Shown here in pieces: positions 10,001 through 20,774 of a stretch of DNA of 64,000 nt. The stretch is taken from NCBI RefSeq assembly GCF_022682495.2, contig NC_071389.1, positions 10,159,199-10,223,198 on the forward strand, given 5' to 3'. A program made the position numbers and the translations under genes. The DNA comes from Desmodus rotundus. Its lineage: Eukaryota > Chordata > Mammalia > Chiroptera > Phyllostomidae. The notes under the pieces were generated by a model. The model had not been told where the DNA came from. It saw only the letters and a program-made list of their open reading frames with translations, and ran no database searches. Within the stretch, counting starts at the first letter, position 1, and each line of letters begins with the position of its first letter.

Positions 10001-10634
10001 GGTTGTTTTGAACTTTCCTGGAATCTTCCTGAAGTTTCTCACTGCATTTCACCCAGCGAGGAGGTCTCGGGGAACCTGAATATTACCTTCATGTCTTATT
10101 TAAGGAGGTGTAAGGGATAAAGCAAAGTTTGGGAGATAAAATCTCACACCTGGATTTAAATCTTAGCAGCTAGATTATGATGCACACCCTTCTCTGACAG
10201 GTGGGCAAAAATTCAACCAGCTCCCTGCTTCCCCTTTAATCCATCTGGACACTCAGCTGGAGTCTCACCCCCACAGTCTCTCAGTGAACCGGGAGAGCTG
10301 GTGCCTGGGCATCCTTCTCCGCAGCCTCTGCACCTCGGCTCTGGTAAATAACACACTCTCTGCTTTGCTTGCTGGGAGGTGTGGTACTCCAGACCTTGAA
10401 TCATGTCCGAAGTTCACTCCTGGATCCTTTCCAGTTGCCACCTCGCTCGGCATCTCGGCAGAGATAGTGCTTCCGCTGCATCCCATCCCATATATTATAC
10501 ACTCACGTAGTCAGCCTAATAGCCCTCACCACCCGGAAGCATACATCATGTTTGAAAAAGGAGCAGAGTGTTTGAGCATCTTAAGCTGGAAAGATAATAC
10601 CAGATCACACTGATGGAGAGGGCCAGGGACCATG
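10001..10634. other. No recognised feature
   Basis: Unassigned unique sequence. A CTGGATTTAAATCTTAGCAGC string near 10150 is too short to call as a MIR. Confidence 0.4.
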
Positions 10635-10800
10635 CCAGGAACTGTCCCCAAAGCTCTAGACCTGTGAACTTATTTCCTCGCAACAACCCGGAGAGGTGGG
10701 ATGGTTATTTTTCTACAGAGAAAACTGAGGCACAGAGCATGTTGGAAACTTGCCCAAGGTTGTGCAATATGGGGGGTGGGGCGGGTAGTTAGGCAGCAGG
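10635..10800 (-). mobile_element. MIR SINE
   Basis: TTTCTACAGAGAAAACTGAGGCACAGAG and AACTTGCCCAAGGTTGTGCAA match the reverse MIR core closely. Confidence 0.8.
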
Positions 10801-11369
10801 GACAGTGTCCGAGCTCCATACGCTGGTCTCTGGTGTCTTCCTTCTTACGCACTGGCCTGGAGACGAGCACAGAGAGGCAATGTGGCCTTCTCTAACTCCC
10901 ACAGGGAGTTCGAAGATCCACTGACTGACCCACTCCCCGTCAATTCTATTCCCGCTTCCTTCATCCCTGGATTGGGGCAGCCTTTGTTTGCTCTGTGCAA
11001 GGCTGCATGGCTCTGCTTCTCTCTTCCCTGCTCCACCTATGGGTCCGGCTTCCTCATTATCCTGAGACCTGGCCCCCAGGGAGGCGACCAGCCCACCCAA
11101 TCTGCTGCACTCACAGGCACATCTCAAAGTGATTCACAGGTGGGACACAATAGCCAGAGTGACACAGCTGATGGACCACCATCCTCTGGGCGGGAGCTGT
11201 TGGCGTGGAGGAAATGCTGGCAGTGGGAAGGGGTTCCCGCTGGTCTGGCACCAGCCTGGGCTGGTTAAAATTCTCTGAAGGAGAGCAGGACCATCTTCTG
11301 TTCGGTTACACCTGCCTTCTCGCCCTACCTAAGCCCAGACTCCGATGACCTCTTCTCTAAACACCTCTG
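10801..11369. other. No recognised feature
   Basis: Unassigned unique sequence with no supported gene or repeat. Confidence 0.4.
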
Positions 11370-11745
11370 ATTGACACAGAGACAAAATAGGTCCTTATAC
11401 AGAGATCTCAATTTGCCAAGGAGTCTGAGAATGAAAAAAAAATAAAGCAAAACCAATTTTTAACCAGGAATAGGTGGGTCTCAGGCCAACAGGTGAGAAC
11501 CAGAATTAGGAAGAAAGCCCCAGAGCTCCTAATTTACCTCCTCAATGACATATCATGGAGCATTAAACTAATCAACTATGTAATGATTTTATTATATAAG
11601 CCAATAAAATGGGAAAATTACTTTTTCTCTGTTCTCTATTAGGCTGAGGTTTTTGAACCTTATATTTTATAGCTTCATGGTTCTTGAAAAAGATTTTTGA
11701 AAATATACTTTTTCATATTGAGCAGAATCACTTTTAAATATTCCA
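11370..11745. promoter_or_regulatory. Candidate conserved non-coding element, AT-rich
   Basis: This block is strongly AT-rich compared with its flanks and shows no recognised repeat. It has dense homeodomain-type sites around 11560-11640 (CATTAAACTAATCAAC, ATGTAATGATTTTATTATA, CCAATAAAATGG). An unrecognised old repeat is the main alternative. Confidence 0.3.
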
Positions 11746-11755
11746 CATGCATGCA

Positions 11756-12203
11756 TGCCATAGATAGGATTATGGTCCCTAATTCTTCACTCACCCACAT
11801 TCCCCTGTGCCATGTGACTTTACAGTAAAGTGGCACTGGGGACATCCCTGCAGCATTGACTTTGGGCATAGCCATGTGACTTGATTGGGCCAATGGAGTG
11901 TGGGAGGGAGTGATGGCGAGGCAATTCTGAGCTGTGGCTTTAACAGGCATTGTGTGTTTCTAAGCGTCATCTGCAAACTCTCTGCCCTCCATCAGGAACA
12001 GGGCACGCCCCAGGAGGCCCGATCTAGGGAGCAGACCTGACCCCAACCTGCAGCTGGAGTGAGAAGCTTGGAGACCAGCCCCGCTGAGTTGTAACTGGCC
12101 CATAGACCCAAGAGCACAAAATAAAGGCTTGTGTTTTTTTTTAAGCCATTGCAATTTGGAGTTGTTGAATGTCTTTATTGCAATAAAATCCAGACTAATA
12201 CAA
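11756..12203 (+). mobile_element. MaLR LTR, MLT1-type (older J/H/K-like)
   Basis: GTGCCATGTGACTTTACAG, CATGTGACTTGATTGGGCCAATGGAGTGTG, a polyadenylation-type AATAAAGGCTTGTG, AAGCCATTGCAATTTGGAGTTGTTG and the end GACTAATACA fit an MLT1 LTR in forward orientation. Confidence 0.8.
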
Positions 12204-12267
12204 CATATGTTTATGGATGCAGAAAATCTGAGAACCTCAAATTTGGAAGAAACTTTTTTCAATAATA

Positions 12268-12478
12268 ATGTCCATCATGTATCAAGGTCTTATTAAGTGC
12301 CAGGCACTGTGCTAGATCATTTATATGCAGCCTCATTTTCATTTGAGGGAGAACAGAAGCTCAGCGAGGTCGAGTAACTTGCCCAAGGTCTCTTAGCTAA
12401 TTAGTGGTAGACCTGGGTGTGAACCTCAGGTCTTGCTGACTGCAAAAGCCTCAGTTATCCACACCGCCGCAGACTCTC
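12268..12478 (-). mobile_element. MIR SINE, near full length
   Basis: AAGTGCCAGGCACTGTGCTAGA, GAACAGAAGCTCAGCGAGGTCGAGTAACTTGCCCAAGG and TAGTGGTAGACCTGGGTGTGAAC match the reverse MIR closely. Confidence 0.85.
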
Positions 12479-12559
12479 AGATCAGGTGGTTCACCTCAAC
12501 CTTCCCTGGCCCAGGCCCCCCTCACGCTGACCCATCCTCTGAGACCTTTGCCAAGGTTC

Positions 12560-12790
12560 CCATCAGTGCGCCTTTGAGTCCGTGCACTAAATAAAAAGGA
12601 ATTTATCTCCTCCTTCCCACCACCAAGTGCATCCATCTTTGAACATTTATGGTCATTGGAAATTCTTCCTTATCTTGAGCCAAAACCTATTCGTCTCTGG
12701 TCCTGATTTTTCCCTCCTTGGGCTCTGAGGAGAGAGGACACTTGCCCATCCACATCCCAGTCGTTCAATGTTGTAGGAAAGCTTTCCCAT
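12560..12790. mobile_element. Ancient repeat, family unresolved (copy 1)
   Basis: TTGGAAATTCTTCCTTATCTTGAGCC followed by GTCTCTGGTCCTG belongs to a common old mammalian repeat whose full pattern runs 'GGGACTCACTACC...CAGCCCATTCC...TTCTTCCTTATATTGAGC...GGTCCTAGTTCTGC'. A complementary part is present at 40535-40700. I could not assign the family. Confidence 0.4.
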
Positions 12791-12844
12791 TTACCCCATG
12801 TTTCTGAACTAAGCACCCCTACTGCCTTAGCTGTCCTTAAGAAA

Positions 12845-13440
12845 ACACATTTTTATTGTGAACCATTGTGCACAAATAAGCACATGAAATAGAAAGGCAC
12901 TTATTCTTAATAAACAGCTCTAAAGTGAGTCCCATGTCCTCCTTCCAGGCCAGGAGCTGGAACTCTGCCATCTCCTGAGGACCCCGCGTGTCCCTCCTGA
13001 TGACCTTTGGCCCTCACCAGCTGCAACCACCATCCTGGCTTATGACCCTAAACGGCATAGTTTACTTTTGCCGGTGAACTTCACTTCAATAAAGCCACGA
13101 AAGTATTTTTTGTGCTTTGTTTCTTTAAATTCACATTTGGTTTATACGAGTCATCTGTGTTATCGCCTGTAGCTAGGTTTCACTTATTTTCTTTTTTGTA
13201 TAGTATTCCACCGTGTGATGACATTACAGTGTACTCATCCGTTCTATTGTTGGTGGGTATTTGGGATGTGTCCAGGTTTCGGTTGTGATACACAATGCTG
13301 CTATAAATATTCTGGTATATGTATCTTCACCATATGTCCAAGAGTTTCTCTCAAATCACAGGATGGGGCTCTCTTCAACGAGCTGCTTTCCAAAGTGGTG
13401 GGATGTAATTCATGCACCCAGCAGTGGCTTTGTGAATTAT
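12845..13440 (-). mobile_element. L1M LINE, 3' region fragment
   Basis: The plus strand shows the classic reverse L1M order: TTTTTATTGTGAACC, CACCATCCTGGC, a TTACTTTTGCC string, GTATAGTATTCCACCGTGTG, ATCCGTTCTATTGTTGGTGGG, GCTGCTATAAATATTC and CTTTCCAAAGTGGTGG. It is an old, 5'-truncated copy that encodes nothing intact. Confidence 0.85.
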
Positions 13441-13529
13441 CTACTGCTCCCATTCATTGCAGGAGGTTGAGTTTCCAGTCTGCTCTTCACTCCCTGGCCA
13501 GTCATAGGTTTATACACCCGCACTCTTGG

Positions 13530-13873
13530 GCGTGAGTCTTGGCAATGCCCTCCCTTGGCGGCTTGGTGTACTTCTCCACCTCTTGAACTGGGGCTCAGCC
13601 CTGTGTCGAGCCTTGGCCAGTGGAAGGCTAGCAGATGTGACACAAGCGGAGACTTGAAATGCCCTTGTGCAGTTCAACTCCTGCTCTTTCCTGCGCCTCC
13701 ACCTTTGCCGAGGGCCTGGGAAGAGGATGGGAGCCATGTGGAGCAGAGCAGCCCCAGCTGAGCCCAGCCTGCATCGGCCACCCATGGATAATTAATGAAC
13801 TAATTAAATGCTGTTGTCGTATGCCACTGAGGTTTTGTGGTTGTTGGGATGCAGCAATAACTAACCAATACAA
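13530..13873 (+). mobile_element. MaLR LTR, MLT1-type (older J/H-like)
   Basis: CTTGGCCAGTGGAAGGCTAGCAGATGTGAC, ATGCCACTGAGGTTTTGTGGTTGTT, GCAGCAATAACTAACCAATAC fit the MLT1 order 'CTTTGGCCAATGG...CCACTGAGATTTTGGGGTTGTT...GCAATAGCTAACTGATAC'. It follows the L1M fragment closely. Confidence 0.75.
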
Positions 13874-13892
13874 CTATCATCGTCATCGTTGC

Positions 13893-14150
13893 TGTAATTC
13901 TATTAATAATGGCTACCATTTATCGAGCATGTATCACATGCCGGCCACTGTGCTAGACAGCGTCACATCCCTTGCCTGCCTGGTGGGACCTCCACACTGC
14001 CCCTCAGTAGTAGGCACCACCATTCTCTATATCTTGCAGTGGGAATCGGGCTCAGAGAGGTTAAGGAATCGCCCAAGATCACACCATTAGTAAGAGGAGG
14101 CTCCAAAATTTACACTCAGTTCTTGCTGATTCGTGAGTTCATTACCAGCT
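13893..14150 (-). mobile_element. MIR SINE, near full length
   Basis: ATTTATCGAGCATGTATCACATGCCGGCCACTGTGCTAGAC, GCTCAGAGAGGTTAAGGAATCGCCCAAGATCACACC and TTAGTAAGAGG are the reverse MIR in order. Confidence 0.85.
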
Positions 14151-14394
14151 TGGGGAAGTGGTCGGAGGAGCCTTTTGAAACACATTTTTAAATTAAATGG
14201 CTCTAGAGGACACAGGGTCACAGCCACTCCCATGGCTAGACTGAGAGAAGCAGAGAAGCAGCCAACATGGGCCTTTTTATGAGCTCTCTCCTGTTAGCTG
14301 GCTCAGGCTTGCCCTTGGGCTTTCTCCCTGGTGTCAGTAGAATCTAGTGACAAAGCCACACTGTGCCAAGTTCATGGAGATGAAGCGGAAGTAA

Positions 14395-14635
14395 TCAGAG
14401 ATTTGAAACAGGTTGGAGCTGGGTTGGGGTCCTGGCTCAACTTCTTAACAGTGGCGTCCCCTTGGGCAAGTCATTTAATCACTCGAAGCTCCGTTCCTCA
14501 CCTGTGAGGTGGGGGGAGAAAAAGAACCCCTCAGTGTTTTGATCCGGTTTGCCGGGAGGGATGATACCACAAGGGATGTGCAGAGTTTGTACACGGTAGA
14601 GGTTGTCATCTCTATTGTTGTGATTACAGTGTGGT
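14395..14635 (+). mobile_element. MIR SINE
   Basis: GGGTCCTGGCTCAACTTCTTAACAG, CTTGGGCAAGTCATTTAATCACTCGAAG and CTCACCTGTGAGGTGGGG give the forward MIR core. Confidence 0.8.
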
Positions 14636-15784
14636 CCCCCCTCATGACCATGTCTCCAAGCCAGAGGCACGGCTCTCCTGGATGACCCTAGGCAAAGAGG
14701 GAGAGCTGGGATGGTACAGAGCAGTGAGAAGAACGAAGACCACTTGGGTCTCAGGACTGGCCTTACGGTTGGCTGACCCCATGATGAGTCTCCAGGGCGC
14801 TAGTGTTGTTCTTTGCCTTCCCGCATCTGGGGAGCCTCCAGTTAGGAGGGGAACATTCTCATTTGATTAGTCAGGGAAAGAACCCTGAGCTGCTGAGACT
14901 ACGGGAAGGGCCAGGTAAATTGCTGAGGCTCAAACAGGGCAATGGTCAAATTCCACTCCTGGTAGCCCCGAAATGGTCCCAGTTGGTGCAGTGGCCATCT
15001 CGAATGTCCTGCATGCTGCAAAACAGCTGGAAGGGGGGGGCCTCTGCCTTGACCTTCAGCTTTTATGTGCTTTAGCTTCTGCAAAAGCCTCTTTCATTTC
15101 TCCCCAGAACAGCATCTGACAGCTCTCCTCACTCCTCTGTGTGCGATGGTTCCTTTGTTTGGTTGAATAAAGAAGCTTGTTACTGGAGAAAATGCCTTGG
15201 CAAGTGTCAGTGGAGATATCTGTTTCCTTGAAGAAACTCCCATTAAACCTTTCAAGCTGCTGCTTTTGAGTCCCAGAGCCCCTTGGATCCAAAGTCCTCT
15301 CCGTTTTCCTCACTTTCTTCAGCCATTGCTTGGTGATTTTCCAAGTCTCCCCTCTGCCGCAGGAAAGGGGAGCTAAGCTCCTGGAGCCTCAACGGCCCCT
15401 GGCGAGCTGGTCTCCATCGTTTTGCTTTCCTGGTGGTGGTTGACCCCAGGCCAAAGGAGTGGAGGAGAGTGAATTTATCTGAAGAGGTTGTCCGCAAGAG
15501 ACATTCACCTGTGGTCACTCCAGGGCTCAGCCTCCTTTAGAAATGGCCCAAGGCCCAAGTTTCTAGCATAAAGTTTCTAGCATGTAGGCTTTGTCTGAGC
15601 CCAAGGGAAGGCAACACATGTCATACAAGGTGTCTGTGCCTGGGGGCTGCAGTCCCACCCCTCAGCAAGGAGGTTCTGAGACATGCTCACCTCACTCTGA
15701 TTTCACTGCCCGCCATTCCTCCCCCAGGCCCAGAGCTTCATCCATCAGGAGCCTTTCATGTGGTCCCTGGAAGCCACCACTCTC
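14636..15784. other. No recognised gene or dispersed repeat
   Basis: About 1.1 kb of mostly unique sequence. The part 15060-15350 is CT-rich and holds TTTGTTTGGTTGAATAAAG. A 13-bp tandem repeat lies at 15557-15583. A short MIR-like string near 14715-14770 is too weak to call. Confidence 0.4.
15557..15583. repeat. 13-bp tandem duplication
   Basis: AAGTTTCTAGCAT occurs twice in direct order, separated by one A. Confidence 0.9.
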
Positions 15785-15945
15785 TCTCTCCCATCTGTGC
15801 CTCTCCCATGATACCCTTCTTCCTCTGCAGACCCAGTTCAGCATCACCTTCCCATGAACCCTTCTCTCACCATTCAGGGAGGCCCAGCCCTCTGCCTCAC
15901 CCCTCCATACCTGCTTTTATTTTAGCACTATTTTATTTTTGACAA
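15785..15945 (+). mobile_element. L2 LINE, 3' region
   Basis: CTTCCTCTGCAGACCCAGTTCAGCATCACC, CCCATGAACCCTTCTCTCACC, a CAGCCCTCTGCC string and TTTTAGCACTATTTTA fit the L2 segment 'CCTTCCTCCTCT...ACCCAGCTCAAATGTCACC...'. Diverged. Confidence 0.55.
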
Positions 15946-16724
15946 TGCACGGAGGCAGGACTCCTGGGACATCAGGAGCTGGTGTCAGGCACCGTGCCCG
16001 GCACTCCACTGGGGCTGTAATACATGGCTTTCTAAGGCTCCAGGGATGAGTCCCAGCCACATTGACTTTGGTGATATGGGGTCAGGGGTTACTGCGTGAA
16101 TGAAAGGGCAGGAGTTAGTGTAGCCGCACCATCGTGCTGGTTCTAGAATTTGCTGAGCTTACGAAAAACAGATACCAATGCTCAGAAATTGCTCCCAAAT
16201 ACCTCAGACGACCCACCTTCTCTGCGCTCCCTACCCCCAGCTTCTAGACTTCTACAAAAGAACATCTAATAATTCTGTTTGCTACCAGCTAGAATGAAGC
16301 ACCATTCCTGGGCAGGGTCCCTCAAGTCTCCACGGAGGACATCGGCTTCTGTTACAGGCGTGGCACCGACCCTGGTCCCACCTGATAGCACAGAGTCTCC
16401 ACACTCGGGCCACAGGCCAAAAGCACTCTGCAGAAAGACTCTCTCAGGACGTCTTTTCTCAAAGGGACAGCAGGCAAGGTGACTCCTGAGGCCCTCTCCA
16501 GTGTCACATGCCATTTATCAGGAGTGGAAGGAAGGCTCTCAGAAGGGGTCTTGCTTTGTAGTGAGAAGACAGCTGGCTTCGGCAAGCAAACTGAGGGAAA
16601 TAAAGATTGAGACCCCGTGGCATTTCAAAACCTGCAGGTGGCCAACAGAACACTTTCCTTTATGTTCCAGCTCAGGGCCACCATAGAGCGGGCTTTAGTA
16701 CCCAGAGAGCAACACAAACAACTA
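15946..16724. other. No recognised feature
   Basis: Unassigned. A GTCAGGCACCGTGCCCGGCAC string near 15985 may be a short L2 or MIR piece. Confidence 0.4.
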
Positions 16725-16925
16725 CAAGTATGTTAAGCACTTCGTATATATTGGGAGTGATCTGTTCCACTTAATCCTCCCTTCAGCCAGAAGAAGTTAG
16801 GTCCTGGTCTTGTTCCACTTCATAGGTGTAGAAATAGGACTTGGGTTAGTGGAGTGATCTGCTCAAGGACCTGGGAAGACCAGGTGTTCAGTTTGACTCC
16901 AAAGCCCATGCTCTTGACCTCTGTT
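16725..16925 (-). mobile_element. MIR SINE
   Basis: AAGCACTTCGTATATATTGG, CCACTTAATCCTCCC, CATAGGTGTAGAAATAGGAC and CCATGCTCTTGACCTCTG fit the reverse MIR from 3' to 5' end. Confidence 0.75.
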
Positions 16926-17434
16926 CCATACCACCCAACTGGCCTGTCCCAGCAGCCCCGGGCTCCTGGCAGACTCAACACCTCTCCAGGCCTGCTTCTG
17001 CCTGCCTGGCTCCTGAAAGCTGTATCCTGTCCCTGGGCCACTCAGGAGACCCTCACATTCCATCTGCCTGGTGGTGGCCAGAGCTGAGCCCCACTCTCAG
17101 CAGCAGGAGCCGCTGTTCCATAGTCCACCCACCCTTGGGTGGGCTTTACTCTAGGCCATCCTCCTTGGAGATGCCTTTGTTCCTTCTGTAGAGCCTGAGC
17201 TCGGCTCACCCAATGGCCCAGGAGGCTGGGCCTCATACACCACTGGTTCACTAGTTATTTGTGTAGGGTGAATCTGGCCCCATCACCCCAGACACTGGTG
17301 GGGGTGCTTCTTACCTCCGTGGTAGCTTTTTCTCTTGCCCTAAATAGCCCCCTGCACCCCAAGACCATGACTGCCGCAAGCCCTTGGGCTCTGCCCTTAA
17401 TCAAATACTTGTGTGAGCAGAGACAATAATCACA
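16926..17434. other. No recognised feature
   Basis: Unassigned unique sequence with no supported gene or repeat. Confidence 0.4.
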
Positions 17435-17605
17435 ATCCAAGCTGCTGTTGATTGGGCCGGTCCACCTGCCAGATAAGGTGGGCTTTCATGTTTTACCCCC
17501 TCTAATCATCACTGGGTTCCACGGGTCCCGTGGTTCAGATGAGGAACCTGAGGACCAAAGGGAGTGAATGACCCTCCTGCGGGGGCAGGGCTGACATAGC
17601 AGGCT
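17435..17605 (-). mobile_element. MIR SINE, diverged
   Basis: CCCTCTAATCATCACTGGG and GTTCAGATGAGGAACCTGAGGACCAAAGGG resemble the reverse MIR 'ATTTAATCCTCACAAC...CAGATGAGGAAACTGAGGC'. Confidence 0.6.
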
Positions 17606-17889
17606 GTCGGAGGGCCTAGGCTTCTTCACCCCTTGGACACTGTTGAGGACCCCCTCTTAGAAGACAGGTCCTTCTTCCCTGGCTTAGTGATCCAGAGGGG
17701 ACTAAACTGCTCTCCAGTCTGGGCTTTCCCCTCAGGACGTGTCCTATATTGACAAGGACTTCAAATAAAGCCACCGCAGAGTCCAGCAATAGAGCTAGGA
17801 TTGTATCTACAAACTGCTGCCCATCGGTGGGGCCCCTCCTCCTCCTGTGTGCTAGACCAGATGATGGCCGTGCGCTGCAGAAGAGAAAT

Positions 17890-17968
17890 GGTGACAACAA
17901 TGCAGGCGACATTTTATAAGTGTCCCCTGGGCACCTAACCCTGTGCTAAGTCCTTCCCATGTAGTAGG
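17890..17968 (-). mobile_element. MIR SINE fragment
   Basis: ATTTTATAAGTGTCCCCTGGGCACC and AACCCTGTGCTAAGTCC correspond to the 3' end of a reverse MIR. Confidence 0.5.
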
Positions 17969-18129
17969 GCTACTGAGAGAGGGCCCATTCCCGATGGCAG
18001 GGACACATAGCCCAGCATGAAGGATCCCGGGGACAAACCGTCTCCCTGCTTTCTTCAGAAGCCTCCCCATCCCATCTGTCACCGGGTATACTAGCCCTGC
18101 CCAGTCCCCATCTCCCACCATTCCTTTGC

Positions 18130-18682
18130 AAAGTGACAATTTTTGCATTGTTGCAAAAACAGGGAGGGGGCAAAAAATCCACCCTCAACAACCAACAAGA
18201 AATAATTAGCGTGCATTGTGTCATTAAACACTAGACTTTAATTAAATTGCATGGAGATAAATACCCCTAACGACTGGAAATCTGGGGCCTGTAGACAGCA
18301 AAGCACTCAACGTAATGGAGTAACAGACTCCACAAATAGCGTCAAGTCAGGGATTCCGACTTGATTAAGAATCTGACTAAATTGGGTTGTCACCTCGTAT
18401 GCTGGACCTGCTACCTGAAAATTGCTCATTATCTTCCCCATTTGATCTTCTGGGAGCTAACAAGCCTTTGCAGAAATCGGTTTAATGATCAAAGGACCCA
18501 TTTATTTGGGATTCTTCCCCGTGTCGGGGTCTGCATTGCTGGCATCTCCCTCCTCCCTTTTTTATTTGTAATAAATCATCATCTGGCAGCCGCCAGTGGT
18601 GAGGTCGGGCTGGAAGTGACCTCTGCAGTTTCTGAGATGATCGTCACATCTGCAACCCTGATCATGGCTCCAGGAGGTGGCG
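18130..18682. promoter_or_regulatory. Candidate conserved non-coding element, long
   Basis: This is the longest repeat-free block with mixed AT-rich homeodomain sites and retained CpG: AAATAATTAGCGTGCATTG, TTAATTAAATTGCATGG, CCCCTAACGACTGG, CAACGTAATGG, ATAGCGTCAAG, ATCGGTTTAATGATC and GTAATAAATCATC. No transposon end or decayed repeat could be seen. By inference it is an enhancer-like element, probably under constraint. No frame suggests an exon. Confidence 0.45.
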
Positions 18683-18685
18683 TGG

Positions 18686-18688
<3 letters not shown>

Positions 18689-18719
<31 letters not shown>
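18689..18719. repeat. (CT)n microsatellite
   Basis: About 15 perfect TC units directly at the right edge of the unique block. Confidence 0.97.
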
Positions 18720-18721
<2 letters not shown>

Positions 18722-19324
18722 ACTTTGCCCCTCCACGGGCAGTCAGTGACCAATCCCAACCTCAGCTTCTCCTTGCATCTGAGCCCCCCTCCTTATGCTT
18801 CTTGCAGCTGCTGTCCTAGGTGGGCACACCGGGCTGGACAACACAAGAATATGCAACCATGTTCTCATCCCCATCCCCCTCTGGCCAGCGTGGCACCTCT
18901 AGAGCACAGCCTTGGTGGAACCTCAGCAATGGCCCCCCATTTCCTTACCTGGCTTTCAAAGCCTTCTCCATTATGATCCCAACTGTCCTCTCCAGCCCGC
19001 AAATGAGTAAGTCCACAGCATGTGTCTGCAGAAAGCCCCCTACATCCAGTCACACGGGGCTACTCTCATTCCCTACCCCAACCCTGCCTTTTCTTACCTT
19101 TTAGCCTCTGCTTATTCTGTTCACCCCACTTGCAATGCTATGCTGTTCCTCATGAGCTCAGCCTGGCGGTGTTGTATGCACTTGCCAAGGCCTGTCTTCT
19201 ATCTTTCAGTGTGAAGGCTCCTCTAAAAGCTCAGAGGTGTTTGCTTCCCACCAACTGAGGTCTGAATTCCAGCACCGTGTCACAAGCTGGGAACCTTAGG
19301 GCATGATCCCATTCTTGTAACCAT
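18720..19324. other. No recognised feature
   Basis: CT- and C-rich unassigned sequence. Pieces such as TTATTCTGTTCACCCC near 19110 may be L2 but are too diverged to call. Confidence 0.4.
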
Positions 19325-19440
19325 GCCTTAGAAAGTGCCTGCTGTGTGCCAGGCACTGTAGCAGGCTCTGGGGATAGAACTGTGAGCATCCATAGGACTG
19401 GAGCTTAGAGAGTGAGTGGTGTGGTGGGGGGCCTGGAGAA
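19325..19440 (-). mobile_element. L2 LINE, 3' end fragment
   Basis: TGCCTGCTGTGTGCCAGGCACTGTAGCAGGCTCTGGGGATAGAAC matches the reverse L2 tail 'CTATGTGCCAGGCACTGTGCTAGGCGCTGGGGATACA'. Confidence 0.65.
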
Positions 19441-19514
19441 AGGGGTATGAAATGAGGTGAGTAAGAGGGGGTGAGGCCTAAGAACACAAAGCCCAGGGGG
19501 TGAAGGGGTTTGGA

Positions 19515-19590
19515 CTAAATTTCTGCAGGAGTCACTGAAAAGCCTCTGAGCCTCAATGGGTCCATCTGTAAAATGGAGAATGCTTGCACC
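19515..19590 (+). mobile_element. MIR SINE fragment
   Basis: TGAGCCTCAATGGGTCCATCTGTAAAATGGAGAATG is the MIR 'GCCTCAGTTTCCTCATCTGTAAAATGGGGATAA' segment. Confidence 0.7.
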
Positions 19591-19754
19591 CAGCTGGCTG
19601 AGCTGGGCTGGGGCTAAAATGCACCCCCGTGGCAACAGGTGGCACTTAGGAAGGCTGGTTCCCACAGCTGTCCTCCCCCTCAGGAGGTCTCTCCAAGGAA
19701 GAGCAGAGTCCTGTCCTGAACTCCCTTGGCCATAAGCTGTTTGAAGACAGGGGC

Positions 19755-19870
19755 ATCTGTATGTCTCTCTGGGCCTCAATTTCTTCCTCTGCAAAGTGAG
19801 TTAATGACAGCACCTGCCTATAGACCTGGTTGTGGGGAGGGGCTTAAATAAGATAATAGTCACGCCAGCT
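19755..19870 (+). mobile_element. MIR SINE fragment
   Basis: CTCTGGGCCTCAATTTCTTCCTCTGCAAAGTGAG, ACAGCACCTGCCTATAG and a GGCTTAAATAAGATAATAG string give the 3' half of a forward MIR. Confidence 0.75.
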
Positions 19871-19902
19871 AACAGGTTTTTAGTGGTCAATGTACTGTTT
19901 GG

Positions 19903-19981
19903 GCTTCCCTCCCTCCCTTCCTTCCTTCCTTCCTTCCTTCCTTCCTTCCTTCCTTCCTTCCTTCCTTCCTTCCTTCCTTCC
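19903..19981. repeat. (TTCC)n microsatellite
   Basis: About 18 CTTC units, preceded by CCCT variants. It translates as Lys-Glu-Gly-Arg on the minus strand, which creates a false open frame. It lies just beside an L2 tail, whose TTCATTCATT end may have seeded it. Confidence 0.97.
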
Positions 19982-19984
19982 ATG

Positions 19985-20230
19985 CTTAATGAGTACTCAC
20001 TATGGGCCAGGCCCTGTCCTAGGTACTTGAAATCTATGGATAAAAGAGATAGAGCTCTAGCCTTGTGGAGCTTATATTGCATCAGGGTAAGACAGACAAT
20101 AAATTATATATATATATATTACATATATCACAAATAAGTAGAGTTTATAGTTTGTTAGAAAGTCACTGGTGCCATGGGGAAAACAAGCAGGCAGGGTGAG
20201 GAAGGTCAGAGGTCAGGGCTGCAGGTTTTG
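19985..20230 (-). mobile_element. L2 LINE, 3' end
   Basis: TGAGTACTCACTATGGGCCAGGCCCTGTCCTAGGTACTTG, GTGGAGCTTATATTGC, AGACAGACAATAAAT and GTGCCATGGGGAAAAC follow the reverse L2 order over ~245 bp. A short (TA)n run lies at about 20105-20120. Confidence 0.8.
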
Positions 20231-20244
20231 AAAGGGTGACCACT

Positions 20245-20345
20245 CATTTGATCCTCTGCGGTGGTCTTATGAAGGGGTGCCAGCATCCCACAGATGAGAA
20301 AATGAGGCTGGGACGGGATAAGTAACTTATGTGGCGTTGAGCTGA
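20245..20345 (-). mobile_element. MIR SINE fragment
   Basis: CATCCCACAGATGAGAAAATGAGGCTGGGACGGGATAAGTAACTTATG is the reverse MIR core. Confidence 0.7.
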
Positions 20346-20774
20346 CAAGCAAAGGGAAGATCTGTGATTACTAATTCATATACACGGAGAACAGAGGATT
20401 TGCAATAAATGGCAATTTCTGGTGATAGTGATGGTGACTTTGCATACAGTAGATGATTATTGAACGTTTTGGGGGTCACAATCATTGAAACTAGCAAACA
20501 TTTAGCCAGAGCATGTACCTTAGCCCCTGAGAGATTCACTAACCAGATAAAAACGTGACCTTGTGGTTCTGGGTGGGCAAGAGCCCTGGCCGCACACAGT
20601 CCCGTGGGTGGATCCCTGCCCCTTGTTCAGATGCCCCATTTCAAGGGTCTAGCGGGTGCTGGGATCTGGAGTTGGATGCTGGGCATGGGAGGAGAGAGAG
20701 CTGGAGCTGAAGGACAATTGTAAGACTGGGGAGCCAGCTCAGATAAGAGCCCACTGCAGAGGTGAGTCAATAAT

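Noticed and set aside
19903..19981. CRISPR-like repeated array
   Set aside because: Repeat unit is 4 bp without spacers, in a mammalian genome.
19801..20137. Lys-Glu-Gly-Arg and Phe-Leu-Pro-Ser repeat proteins
   Set aside because: Both come from the TTCC microsatellite at 19903-19981.
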